DNA of 64,000 nucleotides from SBAX01 sp964646605 (GTDB lineage: Bacteria; Planctomycetota; Phycisphaerae; UBA1845). The notes below the pieces were generated by a model, which was given only the letters and a program-made list of their open reading frames with translations, made no database searches and was not told the DNA's origin. The translations under genes and the position numbers were made by a program. The stretch lies in assembly GCA_964646605.1 (NCBI GenBank), contig CAZYEX010000038.1:14904-78903 (forward strand), read 5' to 3'. Shown in pieces: positions 8,642-18,426 of the stretch (position 1 is its first letter; each line of letters opens with the position of its first letter).

Positions 8642-9832
8642 ATGCCGATTATCCGACCCTACGGGCTCTTGCTGCGCCTTGCGAGCGCCGTGCTTCTCGC
8701 CCTGCCCTGGGGGTGCGGCAGCTACGAGGCCACGCCCTGCCCCTGCCCCACTCCGACGGCGTCCGCGACCCGTCAAGCCGCCCTTGAGTTCCCGGACGAA
8801 TCATTCTTCCAAAACCCGACCACGACGGCCGAAAACGAGGATAACGGCGACTTCGACTCCGCCCAACTCCTCCCCTCGCTCGTCGACTCGCCGCTGCAAG
8901 TCAACGGGGCCTTCGATACCCTCGGCGACGTCGACGTCTTCACCCTTCCCGGGTTGAACGGGGGTGAGCAGCTATTCGTCCTCTTGGAGGCGCCCTGCCT
9001 CCACGCCAAGCTCGCGGCCTTCGACCAGGACGCGAACCTTCTCGCACTGCGCGGCGAGTACCCTTTTTCGACGGTGGACGGGAAGATACGCCTCTCGTAC
9101 GCCGCCCGAACCTCGGCTTCATCGATCTATGTCGCCGTCGCCGACGGTTTCTACGGGGCCTACGAATCCTGTGCGTACAACCTGCTCATGGGCGTACGCT
9201 CCGCCGACGCCCCGTCGCCCCCACGGCCGCAGCTGGTCATCCTGGCTTTGGCGGCGCAGAACGACGAAGACGGCGGGACGGGGCGAGCAACGAGCTCCGG
9301 ATTTGACGCCGGTCGCATCGGCCAGAGTTTCGCCTCCGCCTCACCGTGGATCGAAGCCCGCATGGTCGAACTCGTCCGCGAGCATTTCCGCACCTTGGCC
9401 GTGGAGATCGGCACTTCCGACGATCCTTCCGTGGACGGTTCCGAGGCCTCCATCGTGCATTTCAAGCAGCGAGGGGTCTCCACGACCGGATGGGCTGAGG
9501 ACATCGACGAGTACAACCGTGACCCCGTGCAGAACGCCTACATCTACTACGACGGGTTCCGCCAGGCCGAGGAATTTGAGGTCGATCCCGAAGACCTCGC
9601 CCAGGCCCTCGCCAACGTGGTCTCCCACGAGATCGGGCATCTACTCGGCCTGCGGCACACGTTGGATGGCGCCGACCTCATGGATGTCGGAGCCCCTGGA
9701 GGCTCACTGTTCACACCGCGGAGCTTCCGCAAGGCCTCCCTGGACCCCCGCGTCTTCCCCATTGGTTACCAGGACGGTCTGCGCTTGCTGACCGAGACCG
9801 TCGGCACTAGCATTCCGATTCAGGGCGATTAG
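8642..9832 (+). CDS. Lipoprotein zinc metalloprotease with PPC-like domain
   Basis: This 396-residue protein starts with a lipoprotein signal (LLALPWGC), so it should be lipid-anchored outside the inner membrane. Residues about 55-190 resemble a bacterial pre-peptidase C-terminal domain (NGAFDTLGDVDVFTLPG and the following beta strands). The catalytic motif HEIGHLLGLRH begins at residue 329, with zinc ligands H329, H333 and H339 and the general base E330. It is followed by a D-L-M-D turn, as in metzincin-like peptidases. I start at the ATG at 8642 because the lipoprotein signal begins there; an in-frame ATG at 8546 would bury it. The substrate is unknown. Confidence 0.85.
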   Translation: MPIIRPYGLLLRLASAVLLALPWGCGSYEATPCPCPTPTASATRQAALEFPDESFFQNPTTTAENEDNGDFDSAQLLPSLVDSPLQVNGAFDTLGDVDVFTLPGLNGGEQLFVLLEAPCLHAKLAAFDQDANLLALRGEYPFSTVDGKIRLSYAARTSASSIYVAVADGFYGAYESCAYNLLMGVRSADAPSPPRPQLVILALAAQNDEDGGTGRATSSGFDAGRIGQSFASASPWIEARMVELVREHFRTLAVEIGTSDDPSVDGSEASIVHFKQRGVSTTGWAEDIDEYNRDPVQNAYIYYDGFRQAEEFEVDPEDLAQALANVVSHEIGHLLGLRHTLDGADLMDVGAPGGSLFTPRSFRKASLDPRVFPIGYQDGLRLLTETVGTSIPIQGD

Positions 9833-9851
9833 TCGCCGGGATTCGAGTGCC

Positions 9852-10136
9852 GTGCATCGAGAACGACCTAGCCGCGGACGTTTGTGGCTGCGGGAAACCG
9901 CCTCCTCTATCTTGCTGCTCGGTTTGCTGACGGCCTGTGCGGCACCGCCTGCGCCACGACCTGCGTCCTTCTCTCCCGAAGGACTTGAGCGTCAGCCTGC
10001 GGGCGATCCTGATCCGGCCTCAGCCGCGGTGTTCGCCGACGTGGCGGACGATCAGAAGCGGAGCGCGGCGCAAAAACCTCCGCCTCGCTACGTCCCCCGC
10101 GAAAAGCCTCTTTTTCCAGCCCCCAAGCGGCGCTGA
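9852..10136 (+). CDS. Small putative lipoprotein
   Basis: A 94-residue protein with charged N-terminus, hydrophobic stretch (SSILLLGLLTA) and lipobox LLTAC at about residue 28. The mature part is Pro/Ala/Arg-rich and probably disordered (PPPRYVPREKP near the end). It begins 19 bases after the metalloprotease and is likely co-transcribed. No family is recognised; it could be an anchoring or accessory partner of the protease. Confidence 0.55.
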   Translation: MHRERPSRGRLWLRETASSILLLGLLTACAAPPAPRPASFSPEGLERQPAGDPDPASAAVFADVADDQKRSAAQKPPPRYVPREKPLFPAPKRR

Positions 10137-10157
10137 CGCCTGATGATCGCGCTTGCT

Positions 10158-11903
10158 CTAGGAACGTAGCCCGCGCCGGGGTCGGCTCCCGAGGCGGACC
10201 CATCCCATTACGGCCAACGTGATCCCCAACATGGCGACCGTCGAGGCTCCGCGCCCGCAGCCGCGGAACGGGTCGATAACCCCGTCGAGCCGCGTGGGTT
10301 CGACCGCCTCCTTCACCGCGATGTAATCATCGAAGGGCCGTCCGTTGGTTCCGCAAGTGAGCACGCCGCCGGCATTGAGAATCAACGGTCCGGGTTCATC
10401 CTCGCCGCAATCGACCTCCACCATGGCCGACAGCGAAGGGGCCCCGACGAAACCATCGCCGTCAATGTCAAAGCCTGGCACGCGCCACGCATAGAGCACG
10501 CCGTACACCCGCGGGTCGGGGATGAAGTCCGTCGCCCCCGGAGGTTCCAGCAAACGCTGCCAACCGAGTCCCAGCCCCTCGCCGCCGTACTGGTCGGCCC
10601 CGTTGAATTCGAAGAACGTGTCGTTCAGCTCCGTGAAGGAGCGGGCGGCGTAGAGGAAATGGTCGCCGCCGTCGGTTCCCGCGCCCTCCACGAGGAAAAA
10701 CTCGTCAGGCGGTTGGTTCTCGTCGTTGGCACTGCCCGGGGAGGGGATCACCATGGCCCAATCGCGGATGTCCGTCGTGCGCCACAACCCGTCGCCGTTC
10801 CAATCCAACCCCAGAAGGTCCTCGATCAGCGACTCGGGCATGGGTTCGTTGAGGATGTCGGGACGGAAAAGCTCGATGAGCCGCGTAAGGTCCACGGGAT
10901 TGTCGATGTGCTGGCGCGTGGTCCGCACCACCCCGGCATCCCCCGCGACCAGATCATTGCCCATGTCCATGCCATTGCCCAACCCGTCGTTGTCCTGGTC
11001 GGCGTCACCGTCGCTGCCCGCGGTGAGAATGATGTCCTCGTCGATGCCGAACGCCCGGGGATTGATCAGCGGATCCAGGTCGTCGCCGTCCGGCAGACCG
11101 TCGCCATCGGTATCCGGATTGGTCGGGTCGGTAAAGACGAACCCGTCGAAGTCGTGCAAAAGGGGGAAGATGGCATTGCCATTGGAATCCGTCAGAACGT
11201 TGCCCTCCCCGTCCGTAAGGGGTTGCACGTCCTCCGGGTTTTCAGCGGATTGATCCACCGGCGATTCGCCCGGGCTGGGCATGCCGTCGCCGTTGCGGTC
11301 GTCCCATTCATCGGAACCCAGCTGCCCGTCGCGGTTCTCGTCGATGAACGCCAGACCGAAGACCTCGACGAAATCGCTCAGCCCGTCGTGATCGGTATCG
11401 TAATCCAAGGCGTGGGTGGCCACCGCGAGGCGCGTGAAGATCGGGGTGGGCGGCGTACCCGGCACCATCGGCGAAGGGGCCGGGAAGCGAACCAGGCGAT
11501 CCACCTCCTCGCACGCGGCGGTGTCCGTGGGATCGAGGACGGGTTCGTCCCCCCCGATCTCCCAATTGTCGGGCAGCCCGTCGCCGTCGGTGTCGGCCAC
11601 GCCGTCGGGAACCCGATCGCCGTCCATGTCCAACCGGCTCAATACCCTCGCGGGCAAGCGGTTGCGGTGGGCGTCGAGGTAACGAACGCCGCGCTGAAAG
11701 TCACCCCCGCAGAAGTCCGCGGCGTCGTCGGGGGCCATGCACTCGACCAACGGTTCGGGCTGCGCCGCGAAGACCGTCTTCTCGATGTCCGACAGGAGTT
11801 CGTCGAGGTTACAGGAGTCGCCTGCGTTTTGCGCCGCCACCCTGCTAGCAAGAAGCAACAGAAGGCCCAACGCCCCTAGACCGCGCATTTTTGTATCCGA
11901 CAT
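10158..11903 (-). CDS. Thrombospondin type-3 repeat surface protein with C-terminal sorting tail
   Basis: This 581-residue protein has a signal peptide (residues 1-24, GALGLLLLLASRVAA). Many calcium-loop motifs follow, such as DTDGDGLPDNWE, DTDHDGLSDFVE and DTDGDGLPDGDDLDP, the thrombospondin type-3/EF-hand-like repeats that rigidify on binding calcium. The end reads GCGRGAS, a hydrophobic helix (VAMLGITLAVMGWV) and an Arg-rich tail. This arrangement resembles the MYXO-CTERM/PEP-CTERM class of sorting signals, which would send the protein to a processing enzyme at the membrane. It converges on the small lipoprotein gene, 21 bases apart. Probably a cell-surface or matrix protein. Confidence 0.8.
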   Translation of the reverse strand: MSDTKMRGLGALGLLLLLASRVAAQNAGDSCNLDELLSDIEKTVFAAQPEPLVECMAPDDAADFCGGDFQRGVRYLDAHRNRLPARVLSRLDMDGDRVPDGVADTDGDGLPDNWEIGGDEPVLDPTDTAACEEVDRLVRFPAPSPMVPGTPPTPIFTRLAVATHALDYDTDHDGLSDFVEVFGLAFIDENRDGQLGSDEWDDRNGDGMPSPGESPVDQSAENPEDVQPLTDGEGNVLTDSNGNAIFPLLHDFDGFVFTDPTNPDTDGDGLPDGDDLDPLINPRAFGIDEDIILTAGSDGDADQDNDGLGNGMDMGNDLVAGDAGVVRTTRQHIDNPVDLTRLIELFRPDILNEPMPESLIEDLLGLDWNGDGLWRTTDIRDWAMVIPSPGSANDENQPPDEFFLVEGAGTDGGDHFLYAARSFTELNDTFFEFNGADQYGGEGLGLGWQRLLEPPGATDFIPDPRVYGVLYAWRVPGFDIDGDGFVGAPSLSAMVEVDCGEDEPGPLILNAGGVLTCGTNGRPFDDYIAVKEAVEPTRLDGVIDPFRGCGRGASTVAMLGITLAVMGWVRLGSRPRRGLRS

Positions 11904-12111
11904 TCATCTCTTCTCCAAATGAACCTTCCACTCGGTTCAATGCCTTATGAAGTCCACGAAGCTTGCTTTGGTTCAGAGCCGCGGGCGCAAGCCCGCAGGC
12001 ACCATCTGATACGCCGGGGCAAACGGGCAAACCGACTCTCATACCCCTTCGACACCGCCCGGGACAAGAACCCGTCTCTCTCCTCCGTATGCAATGGTCG
12101 ACAGAACGCCG
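11904..12111. other. Short non-coding interval
   Basis: No convincing gene is seen between the thrombospondin-repeat gene and the end of the Ig-like lipoprotein gene, both on the minus strand. It must carry the ribosome binding site (GGAGA-like) and probably the promoter of the 10158-11903 gene. No T-rich terminator was seen. Confidence 0.4.
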
Positions 12112-14538
12112 CTATGGACAAAGCCCGACCGTCCCAACACCTTCCAGTCGAATCCGCAACCGGAAAGCAAACGAGCTGTCGGACGTTCCGCCGTTGGACA
12201 GACAGTCAGCCCGGGCGACCACGCGATTGTTGTTCGACGGGTCGGCGCCGTCGATCCCGAAGGTCACATCGCCGACGCCTGCACCAAAGACGGCCTGCAG
12301 GGCAGCGTGGGCGCCCGCTCCGAACGTGATCTCTCCGAGCGCCGCCCCGATGAACTCCGCGGGTGTCGCCTCCGGCGGGGTCACCGTGATCGTCGCGACG
12401 CCGGCCAGCTCGGGTTTCAGCTCGATCCAGTAGAACGTCTGCCCGGGCGTACCCGTGTTGGTATCATCGAAGGGAATCGGCCCGATAGCTTGCGTTTTCG
12501 CCAAACCCGCCTTGAGGCAGACCGAAAGCGGCGGCAAGCGCTCCGCCGGATTCTGCGGAGGGACCGGGGCTGGGGTGTTGAGTTCGGGTGGCGGTCCGCA
12601 CGAGGTGTCGATGGTGATCGTTTGGGAAGCCTGATCGTCCACGTCGTCGGGCAGATTACGGCCTGGATCCGTGGCCACCACCGTGAAGGTGAAGCTGTCT
12701 CCCGAGTTCACCCCAGTCGCCGTCCAGGTGTTCGTCGAACCCGTACCGGGCAGCGGCGAAGTCACCCCCGTCGAGTTGTTCTTCACGGTCCAAACGAAGG
12801 TCGGGCTTCCAATGTTGCCCCGGACGTTCGCCACCAGGGTGATGGTCGCGCCGATGGCAACGGTTGCCTCGCTCACGTTGAGGTCCACCTCCAGCGGCGA
12901 GGTCGCACCGATCACGATCGGGACGGTTCGCGACACGCTCCGCCCCGAAATGTCCGTCACGATGACCTCCAGCGTATCCGTCACCGGAATCGCCGGGGCC
13001 GTATAGGTCACGGCTTGCGTGGCCTGATTCGTGTTGAAGACTCTGCCGCTCAGAACTCCGCGAAGCCTGTTCCCGGAGTCAAAGGAATAGGAATACAGTG
13101 CGCCGCCCGCAGGGAAAACCCCCAGCCCATCCAGCCCGCCGACCACCGTGGCCGTCACGGTCGCGATGGCGCCGGGCACCAGCGAGGACGGCACCGCGGA
13201 GACCAGAAGGTCAAAGTCGGAGAACATGGAGATCAGGCGGTTGGTCTGGGCTTGCGCGCCGGTAGCGTCCGTCGCCGTCACCACGATGGTGTTGGTTTCC
13301 CCATGAGCATTGTTGAGCGGCGCCTGGAACGTCATTTCCAAACTACGCCCGGGGAGAACGCGGAACCCACGATTCGCGGACCCGCAACGACCGACGCTGG
13401 GGGCCACCGCCAAACTTCCGGTGACACCCGCAGGTCCCTCGACCACTGCGGTCAAGCAATACGGCCGGGCGGGGATGGTCCCTTGTCCGGCGCTCGCCGT
13501 GCCGCCCACGGGAGTCGCCGTCACCGTCACGGTTCCGCCCGGATGGATGGTCGACGCCGAAGCCGTCGTGTTGACAACCAGACCCGTTGGTGGAACCACA
13601 AGAACCGGACGCGTTTCCGTCGTTGCGTTGCCCTTGGAGTCACAGACCGTGATGCTCAACTCAACCACCCCTTCGTCGTCCGTAGGGGGGAAGAAAACCA
13701 GCCTGCTTTCCGCCGTCCCTGCTGCGGTGTCGGATGAAATCGCTTCGACGGCTTCCTCTTGGGGCAGCGGCCGGGGGGCGACCGAACCGGCGATTTCCAG
13801 CCCGGCGCGATTCGATTTCCAGATGACGCAGTATGGGGCCGTTTCGTCGTTGCTGTCCACCTCGCGACCCAGGGAGTTACCGCAGCTACAGAAGAAGCGA
13901 CCCGTCGGAGTGAACGGATTTCCGCCGCGGATCGTCGCTGTGTACGTAACCCCCTCCTCGTCGCCTTCCCCTTGATTGACCTGTCCCGGGCCGCTGATGC
14001 TCACCGTCAACGGTGACTCCGGACGGACCACTTCCAGGGTGATTCGTTCGCGGACCTGCGGGCTCGGCGGGCCCGGCAGGTCGGTCGGGGACGGTGTGAC
14101 CACGATGACGACATCCACGGTTTCCCCGGCCGCCGATGGGGCCCGTCGGAGCAGGTAGGTCCGCGCGCTTCGCACCACGTCGGGGTCGCAATCGAATTCG
14201 TCCGCACCGGCGGAGACCACGTCCGTCCCGTTTCGTTGGAGTCGTAGGAGGTCCGTGTTTCGAGGGATCGGCCAGCAGATCGTAGCCAATCCCTGAGCTT
14301 CGACGGTGATCAGGGCCGCATTGTTGGCCCCGTCCTCAAACACGAGCCTCGTCTTGTCTGTCGACGCGCTGGTGCTGAACGGCGTCTGCGTCCCAGTGGG
14401 ATCATTCGGATCGACGGGCGGACGCGTGGGTCCCGAAGGCGGAAGATCGTCCGCCAACTCACTGACCGGGATCGGAATGCACCCTGCAACCAACAACAAT
14501 CCCACGAGAGGACGGATAAGAAAGGACGTTCTGCTCAT
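12112..14538 (-). CDS. Large lipoprotein with Ig-like/PKD-like repeats
   Basis: This 808-residue lipoprotein has signal LVGLLLVAGC (lipid attachment near residue 20). The mature part is a series of beta-sandwich-like modules marked by GGTVTVTATP, PGAIATVTATVVGG and IGATITLVANV, spaced roughly 90-110 residues apart, as in bacterial Ig-like or PKD domains. The last 160 residues form a distinct domain with paired cysteines (LSVCLKAG, ADCLSNGG, VGLCP). Such proteins act as surface adhesins or scaffolds; no enzymatic motif is seen. A very long plus-strand reading frame through the same DNA is a shadow of this gene. Confidence 0.75.
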   Translation of the reverse strand: MSRTSFLIRPLVGLLLVAGCIPIPVSELADDLPPSGPTRPPVDPNDPTGTQTPFSTSASTDKTRLVFEDGANNAALITVEAQGLATICWPIPRNTDLLRLQRNGTDVVSAGADEFDCDPDVVRSARTYLLRRAPSAAGETVDVVIVVTPSPTDLPGPPSPQVRERITLEVVRPESPLTVSISGPGQVNQGEGDEEGVTYTATIRGGNPFTPTGRFFCSCGNSLGREVDSNDETAPYCVIWKSNRAGLEIAGSVAPRPLPQEEAVEAISSDTAAGTAESRLVFFPPTDDEGVVELSITVCDSKGNATTETRPVLVVPPTGLVVNTTASASTIHPGGTVTVTATPVGGTASAGQGTIPARPYCLTAVVEGPAGVTGSLAVAPSVGRCGSANRGFRVLPGRSLEMTFQAPLNNAHGETNTIVVTATDATGAQAQTNRLISMFSDFDLLVSAVPSSLVPGAIATVTATVVGGLDGLGVFPAGGALYSYSFDSGNRLRGVLSGRVFNTNQATQAVTYTAPAIPVTDTLEVIVTDISGRSVSRTVPIVIGATSPLEVDLNVSEATVAIGATITLVANVRGNIGSPTFVWTVKNNSTGVTSPLPGTGSTNTWTATGVNSGDSFTFTVVATDPGRNLPDDVDDQASQTITIDTSCGPPPELNTPAPVPPQNPAERLPPLSVCLKAGLAKTQAIGPIPFDDTNTGTPGQTFYWIELKPELAGVATITVTPPEATPAEFIGAALGEITFGAGAHAALQAVFGAGVGDVTFGIDGADPSNNNRVVARADCLSNGGTSDSSFAFRLRIRLEGVGTVGLCP

Positions 14539-14640
14539 AGATGATGACCTTCGGCCACAAACCTGCCATACGATCCTGGTCGCCTCCGTGAGATGATTTC
14601 CGACCTCCCCACTCCGTGGGAAGGTAACAAAGAGGCGCGG

Positions 14641-15717
14641 TCAGCGTCTTGGCGACCGCGGCGCGTTCAATTGAAGGCCGATGACGTCCGGATTGACCCG
14701 TGGTAGCAGCGTCAAACTGCTTGCTCGAAGCGGCGTTCCGCCGAATCCCGGACCGATGATCCGCGTACGAAAAATGCGCGCCACGGTGACCACGGATCCG
14801 ACGTTGCGTTGATCCAATAGGTTTAGGAACTCCGATTCACCTGCGGTCGCGCTTGGCGCACGACGCTCCGAGCCCGAGGCGACGGCGACGAAGGCGCCCG
14901 CCTTGGGTTGATCGTAGAGCGACTGCCGTTGAGACAGCTCGCTCACGACCTCACCCTGGGTGCCGCCGCTCAGGGCCCGCGCCGGAACCAAATCGCCCTT
15001 CTCGGCGTCGAGGACCCAGCGGTTGGCTTCGATCGGACCGGCCTCGGCGAGCAACGCAAAAGCGGCCTCCAGTGCCGCGGCCCTGTCTTTTCGCACCGCA
15101 ACCGCCTGCGGAGGGTCGACCAACTTTCCGTCCGCCACCAGGGCGCGATCCGGAACAGCGCCGCGGTACATCCCGCCTTCGCCTTCATAGACCTCCAGCG
15201 TTTCGGGAAGGGCCACGCGACCGCTGCCCTTGAGCAGTACATAGCGCTCGGCCCCTAAGGCGATCAGGGTCCAACCCGAACCGCCGCCTTGGTCCCATAC
15301 CGTGACCTCGCCGGCCTCCAGGCGAAAATGAAGTCGGCTATCGAGTCGGGAACGCAGCAGGACAACCCGCGTGTTGGCGCCCACGGACAGCAAGGCACCG
15401 AAGTCGTCAAACAGGACCGTCGCCCGGCTCTTGGCCGCCGTCTCCAGCGACTCATCGACCTTCCAACGATGATCGGCGCGGCCTTGGGGATCGAGCTGCA
15501 GATCCTTGCGCTCGCCGACGTACCGACTGAGGTCTCTTGCGGGAATCGTCGTTTTCTGACTCCGGTCGGCCACGCCGGCGCGGACCAACGACTCGCCGGC
15601 AATGGAGGTGATTTGCCCTTCTCCCGAAGCCCCGCGGGCCGCCGGCGCCGCCTCACGCTGCGCCGTCAAAACCATGAAAACGAGCGCCAGAATGGTCATG
15701 ACTCTGTTCCCACCCAA
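14641..15717 (-). CDS. FecR-like exported protein
   Basis: This 358-residue protein has an N-terminal signal (TILALVFMVLTAQ). Residues about 85-150 hold a FecR-type beta domain with the pattern LSVGANTRVVLLR then LHFRLEAGEVTVW, matching the family in which such domains sense or bind at the periplasmic face or bind polysaccharide. The rest is low in motifs. It is the last gene of a minus-strand set that also holds the outer-membrane barrel protein (31 bases upstream) and two small exported proteins. FecR domains without a FecI/TonB partner, as here, are common in planctomycete and delta-proteobacterial surface loci. Confidence 0.75.
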   Translation of the reverse strand: MGGNRVMTILALVFMVLTAQREAAPAARGASGEGQITSIAGESLVRAGVADRSQKTTIPARDLSRYVGERKDLQLDPQGRADHRWKVDESLETAAKSRATVLFDDFGALLSVGANTRVVLLRSRLDSRLHFRLEAGEVTVWDQGGGSGWTLIALGAERYVLLKGSGRVALPETLEVYEGEGGMYRGAVPDRALVADGKLVDPPQAVAVRKDRAAALEAAFALLAEAGPIEANRWVLDAEKGDLVPARALSGGTQGEVVSELSQRQSLYDQPKAGAFVAVASGSERRAPSATAGESEFLNLLDQRNVGSVVTVARIFRTRIIGPGFGGTPLRASSLTLLPRVNPDVIGLQLNAPRSPRR

Positions 15718-15747
15718 GCGCCGCGGTTCGCGGCCGGGTTGCCTGAA

Positions 15748-18096
15748 TCAGTTGAACGTAAACCGAACCGTCGCGGCGTACACCGCGCGGTCATATTCGA
15801 AGGTGTCGGCGCCTTGTCGGTCCACCACATTGCTGTCATCCAACGTCCATTCCACGCCGAATCCGATGGCCATCGTCACGCGATCGATGACCGGTGAAAA
15901 CCGATTCGCATTCTCCCCTCCGCGGAGGACATACAGCCTGTTTAACCCCAGGCCGTAACGCTGCACGAAATCCCGACGCCCACGGCGGTGAAAATCAATG
16001 ATACTTCCGTGCGAGTAATCTTGCCACTCAAATTCCGCATTTCCGCTTAAAATCCAGCCATATGGGACGGGGAAATCAAGTGAGGTTGCAATTCCGTATA
16101 ATTTTTGGTCGAACTCGTCTCCGACGGTGCTGTCCCAACCGTACGTGACCGCGGCCTGGGCTTGAATATGGCGGGCAGGAAAATCGTTCTGCTCCTGTTT
16201 CAATTCCGGGTCACCGGGATGGCCCCAGGAGGTCCAGCCCTTCTCCTCGTAGATGGCGTTCATATCCGCGAACTTGAGGGTGTGTCCTAGACTGAAAAGG
16301 TGGTAATTGCCATCCCGATTCAGGCGGAAATCGGAAATCTCCTCGTTGTAATCGCGCCAGGAATTCGAATAGGACAAGTCCGTCCAAGCCAAATCATCAC
16401 CCCGATACATGCGTAGATTCCCGAGAAGTCGATGGACGTCGACGAACTTCTCGCGCCCCAGGAGGAAGTAATCGAAATCGTAATGGGCCGACAGGTGAAT
16501 CCGTCCGATCGCATCCTCCGGAGCGCTCGCGTCGCGGAGGACGTAACGCAGGGCCAAGCTCCCACCGTAATCTTGCTCATCAAAGTCGTGAACGTCGGCG
16601 TTCCAAAGCTGCCCCGTTCGAAGCTGGGCGCCGACGGTCCACCCACGCAGCGACTCGTTTCCACCGTGGTCTAAGTCCAAGGTATAGGTGAGGCTTTGCC
16701 CGGCGCGCAGTCCGAAATCCGATTCGTCGGATACGCCGCGGGGAAGGTCTGTCCGCCCTCCGAGCAAGATGACGTTGGTGTCGTACCGCGGACCGAGCTC
16801 AAGAGCGATCTCCACATCCTCGACCGGCGTCCGTCCTGCGGGGGCGGTTACGAACTCTTCGATCTGTGCGAGCTGCCTGGAGACGACCTCGGGAATAATG
16901 TCGTAGCTGAGTGAGGTCGTTTTTGTGCGTGCGGTCTCAGGTCGCGCCGCACCTCGATCCTCGATGGTGTCCAACTTCACAGACTCGCGGAGATGCCGTT
17001 GGGCTTCCAGAAGCGCCGTCTGTTGATCCGCGGCGGTTGCCTGGCGTTTGGCCAACTCGGTGACGACCAGTCCCAGGTACAACTCCACATAGCTGGTCCA
17101 CTTGGCCGTTTCCACACTGGCAGCGCCAAAGGCCCTGGGTATCTCGGCGGCGACGCCGTGCAGAAGGCGCTCCGCGGTACGGAGAAGATCCTCGGATACC
17201 GCATCGGGTTCCTGCGGGGCGCGTTTCGGAACCGCCCGACGATAGGTGATGACGGCCTCAAAGAACCGCGCTCGGACTTGGGACTCGGCGTCTTGGGTCG
17301 CGGCTGCAAACCCGCCCAGCATCGCACTCGCGTCTTGCAACATTTTGGTGACCGATTCCCGAAGCCCGTCGGGAGACCCGGATTTCGCCTCGGCGATTTG
17401 CAGGGCTTGTTGTTCATCGAAACTGGCGAGTTTTGTGAGGCAGACCGCGCGCAGCAGCGTCACCATCCCCGGACGTTCCACCTCGGGGGGGAGCTCCTCA
17501 AGCCGGGCCCTCATCCGCTCATAACTCTCCCGAACCGCCGCCTCCCTTTGCACGAGTTCACGTCGTTGACCGTCGAGTTCCTTGGACGAAAACCGCGGGG
17601 GCTTGGATTCGTTCCGAAGCGATTCGGCGCGTCGCTGCCAGAGGCTGCGCTCCCACGGTTCCAAGTCGGCTCGCTGCAGTTGCCGCTCGGCCTCGGCGAG
17701 GTATTCGTCGGTTCGGGTTCGAAACCCGCGTTCAGACGCGTACTTGCGGCACACATCGTCGACTCGCAGCTTCCCGGACAGGTCGTCCCTACTCGCTTCG
17801 GCGCGAAGTGCGAGGCGCCCCAGCGCCAACGCCTGAAACAGGCGGGCCGTCTGGTCCTGTGGACGATGCTTCAATACGAAATCGAAGTGTTCCAGCGCTC
17901 GAGCGAGTGCTTCCGTGCTGCAATCCACTTGAACACACTCAAAGCTGTAATACTCCAAGAGACCGCGTTGTAAACGTACGAGCGCCGCCTGCGGATCGGC
18001 CTGCACCACCGCGGGCTGCGCGAGAACCGACTCGGCAGCGACCACGGCGGAAAGAACGAATCCACAGCCGACGACAAGCGACCTTCGGACCGCCAT
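15748..18096 (-). CDS. Outer-membrane beta-barrel protein with helical-repeat N-terminus
   Basis: This 782-residue protein has a signal peptide (LVVGCGFVLSAVVAAESVLA). Residues about 30-430 are helical and TPR-like (ALVRLQRGLLEYYSFE onward). From about 480 the sequence switches to alternating beta strands rich in Tyr, Trp and Asp. The final residues AATVRFTFN fit the C-terminal strand signature of outer-membrane barrels (aromatic/Phe near the end). The layout suggests a surface-exposed barrel carrying a periplasmic TPR arm. The start at 18096 is supported by AAGGGA upstream; longer upstream in-frame ATGs are not needed. It is immediately upstream of the FecR-like gene. Confidence 0.7.
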   Translation of the reverse strand: MAVRRSLVVGCGFVLSAVVAAESVLAQPAVVQADPQAALVRLQRGLLEYYSFECVQVDCSTEALARALEHFDFVLKHRPQDQTARLFQALALGRLALRAEASRDDLSGKLRVDDVCRKYASERGFRTRTDEYLAEAERQLQRADLEPWERSLWQRRAESLRNESKPPRFSSKELDGQRRELVQREAAVRESYERMRARLEELPPEVERPGMVTLLRAVCLTKLASFDEQQALQIAEAKSGSPDGLRESVTKMLQDASAMLGGFAAATQDAESQVRARFFEAVITYRRAVPKRAPQEPDAVSEDLLRTAERLLHGVAAEIPRAFGAASVETAKWTSYVELYLGLVVTELAKRQATAADQQTALLEAQRHLRESVKLDTIEDRGAARPETARTKTTSLSYDIIPEVVSRQLAQIEEFVTAPAGRTPVEDVEIALELGPRYDTNVILLGGRTDLPRGVSDESDFGLRAGQSLTYTLDLDHGGNESLRGWTVGAQLRTGQLWNADVHDFDEQDYGGSLALRYVLRDASAPEDAIGRIHLSAHYDFDYFLLGREKFVDVHRLLGNLRMYRGDDLAWTDLSYSNSWRDYNEEISDFRLNRDGNYHLFSLGHTLKFADMNAIYEEKGWTSWGHPGDPELKQEQNDFPARHIQAQAAVTYGWDSTVGDEFDQKLYGIATSLDFPVPYGWILSGNAEFEWQDYSHGSIIDFHRRGRRDFVQRYGLGLNRLYVLRGGENANRFSPVIDRVTMAIGFGVEWTLDDSNVVDRQGADTFEYDRAVYAATVRFTFN

Positions 18097-18160
18097 TCTT
18101 ACATCCCTTGCAGTCGATATTGAACCATCATGGGCGCCCGGCCGGGAGACGCGGCCCTCG

Positions 18161-18376
18161 TTACGGCTCATTGGCGCCGTCGGTCGCTCCGCCGGCCTGA
18201 GCCAGCACGGCGGCTTCATAAAGCGACGCCACCGTCTGAACCCCGACGCGGATGAGCGTGGAGGTGGTGAAATCCTGGAACTGCAACGTAGTGACCCCGC
18301 AGGGCCCGCCAAAAAGCAGACCGCCGGCGAGCAGCCCGACACCGCAGCGTTTCAGCTTGTTTGCACTTGTTCTCAT
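18161..18376 (-). CDS. Small exported protein
   Basis: A 71-residue protein with basic N-terminus (RTSANKLKR) and hydrophobic stretch VGLLAGGLLFGGPC, a signal or lipoprotein-like leader. The mature part is about 45 residues, ending in a Gly/Ala-rich tail. An AGGGA ribosome binding site precedes the ATG. It lies 64 bases upstream of the barrel gene on the same strand. No family is recognised. The next small gene upstream has the same layout and a similar T-L-x-R-x-x-V-T/Q core, so the two may be distant paralogues. Confidence 0.5.
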   Translation of the reverse strand: MRTSANKLKRCGVGLLAGGLLFGGPCGVTTLQFQDFTTSTLIRVGVQTVASLYEAAVLAQAGGATDGANEP

Positions 18377-18426
18377 GAACCGTTCCCTCTTCTTCCCTTC
18401 GAGTCAGCCACCAGCCGCTGTCGAGG

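Noticed and set aside
12094..13737. 547-codon plus-strand open frame opposite the Ig-like lipoprotein
   Set aside because: Arg/Gly/His-rich shadow with no signal or domain. The minus-strand gene has a clear lipoprotein leader and beta-domain repeats.
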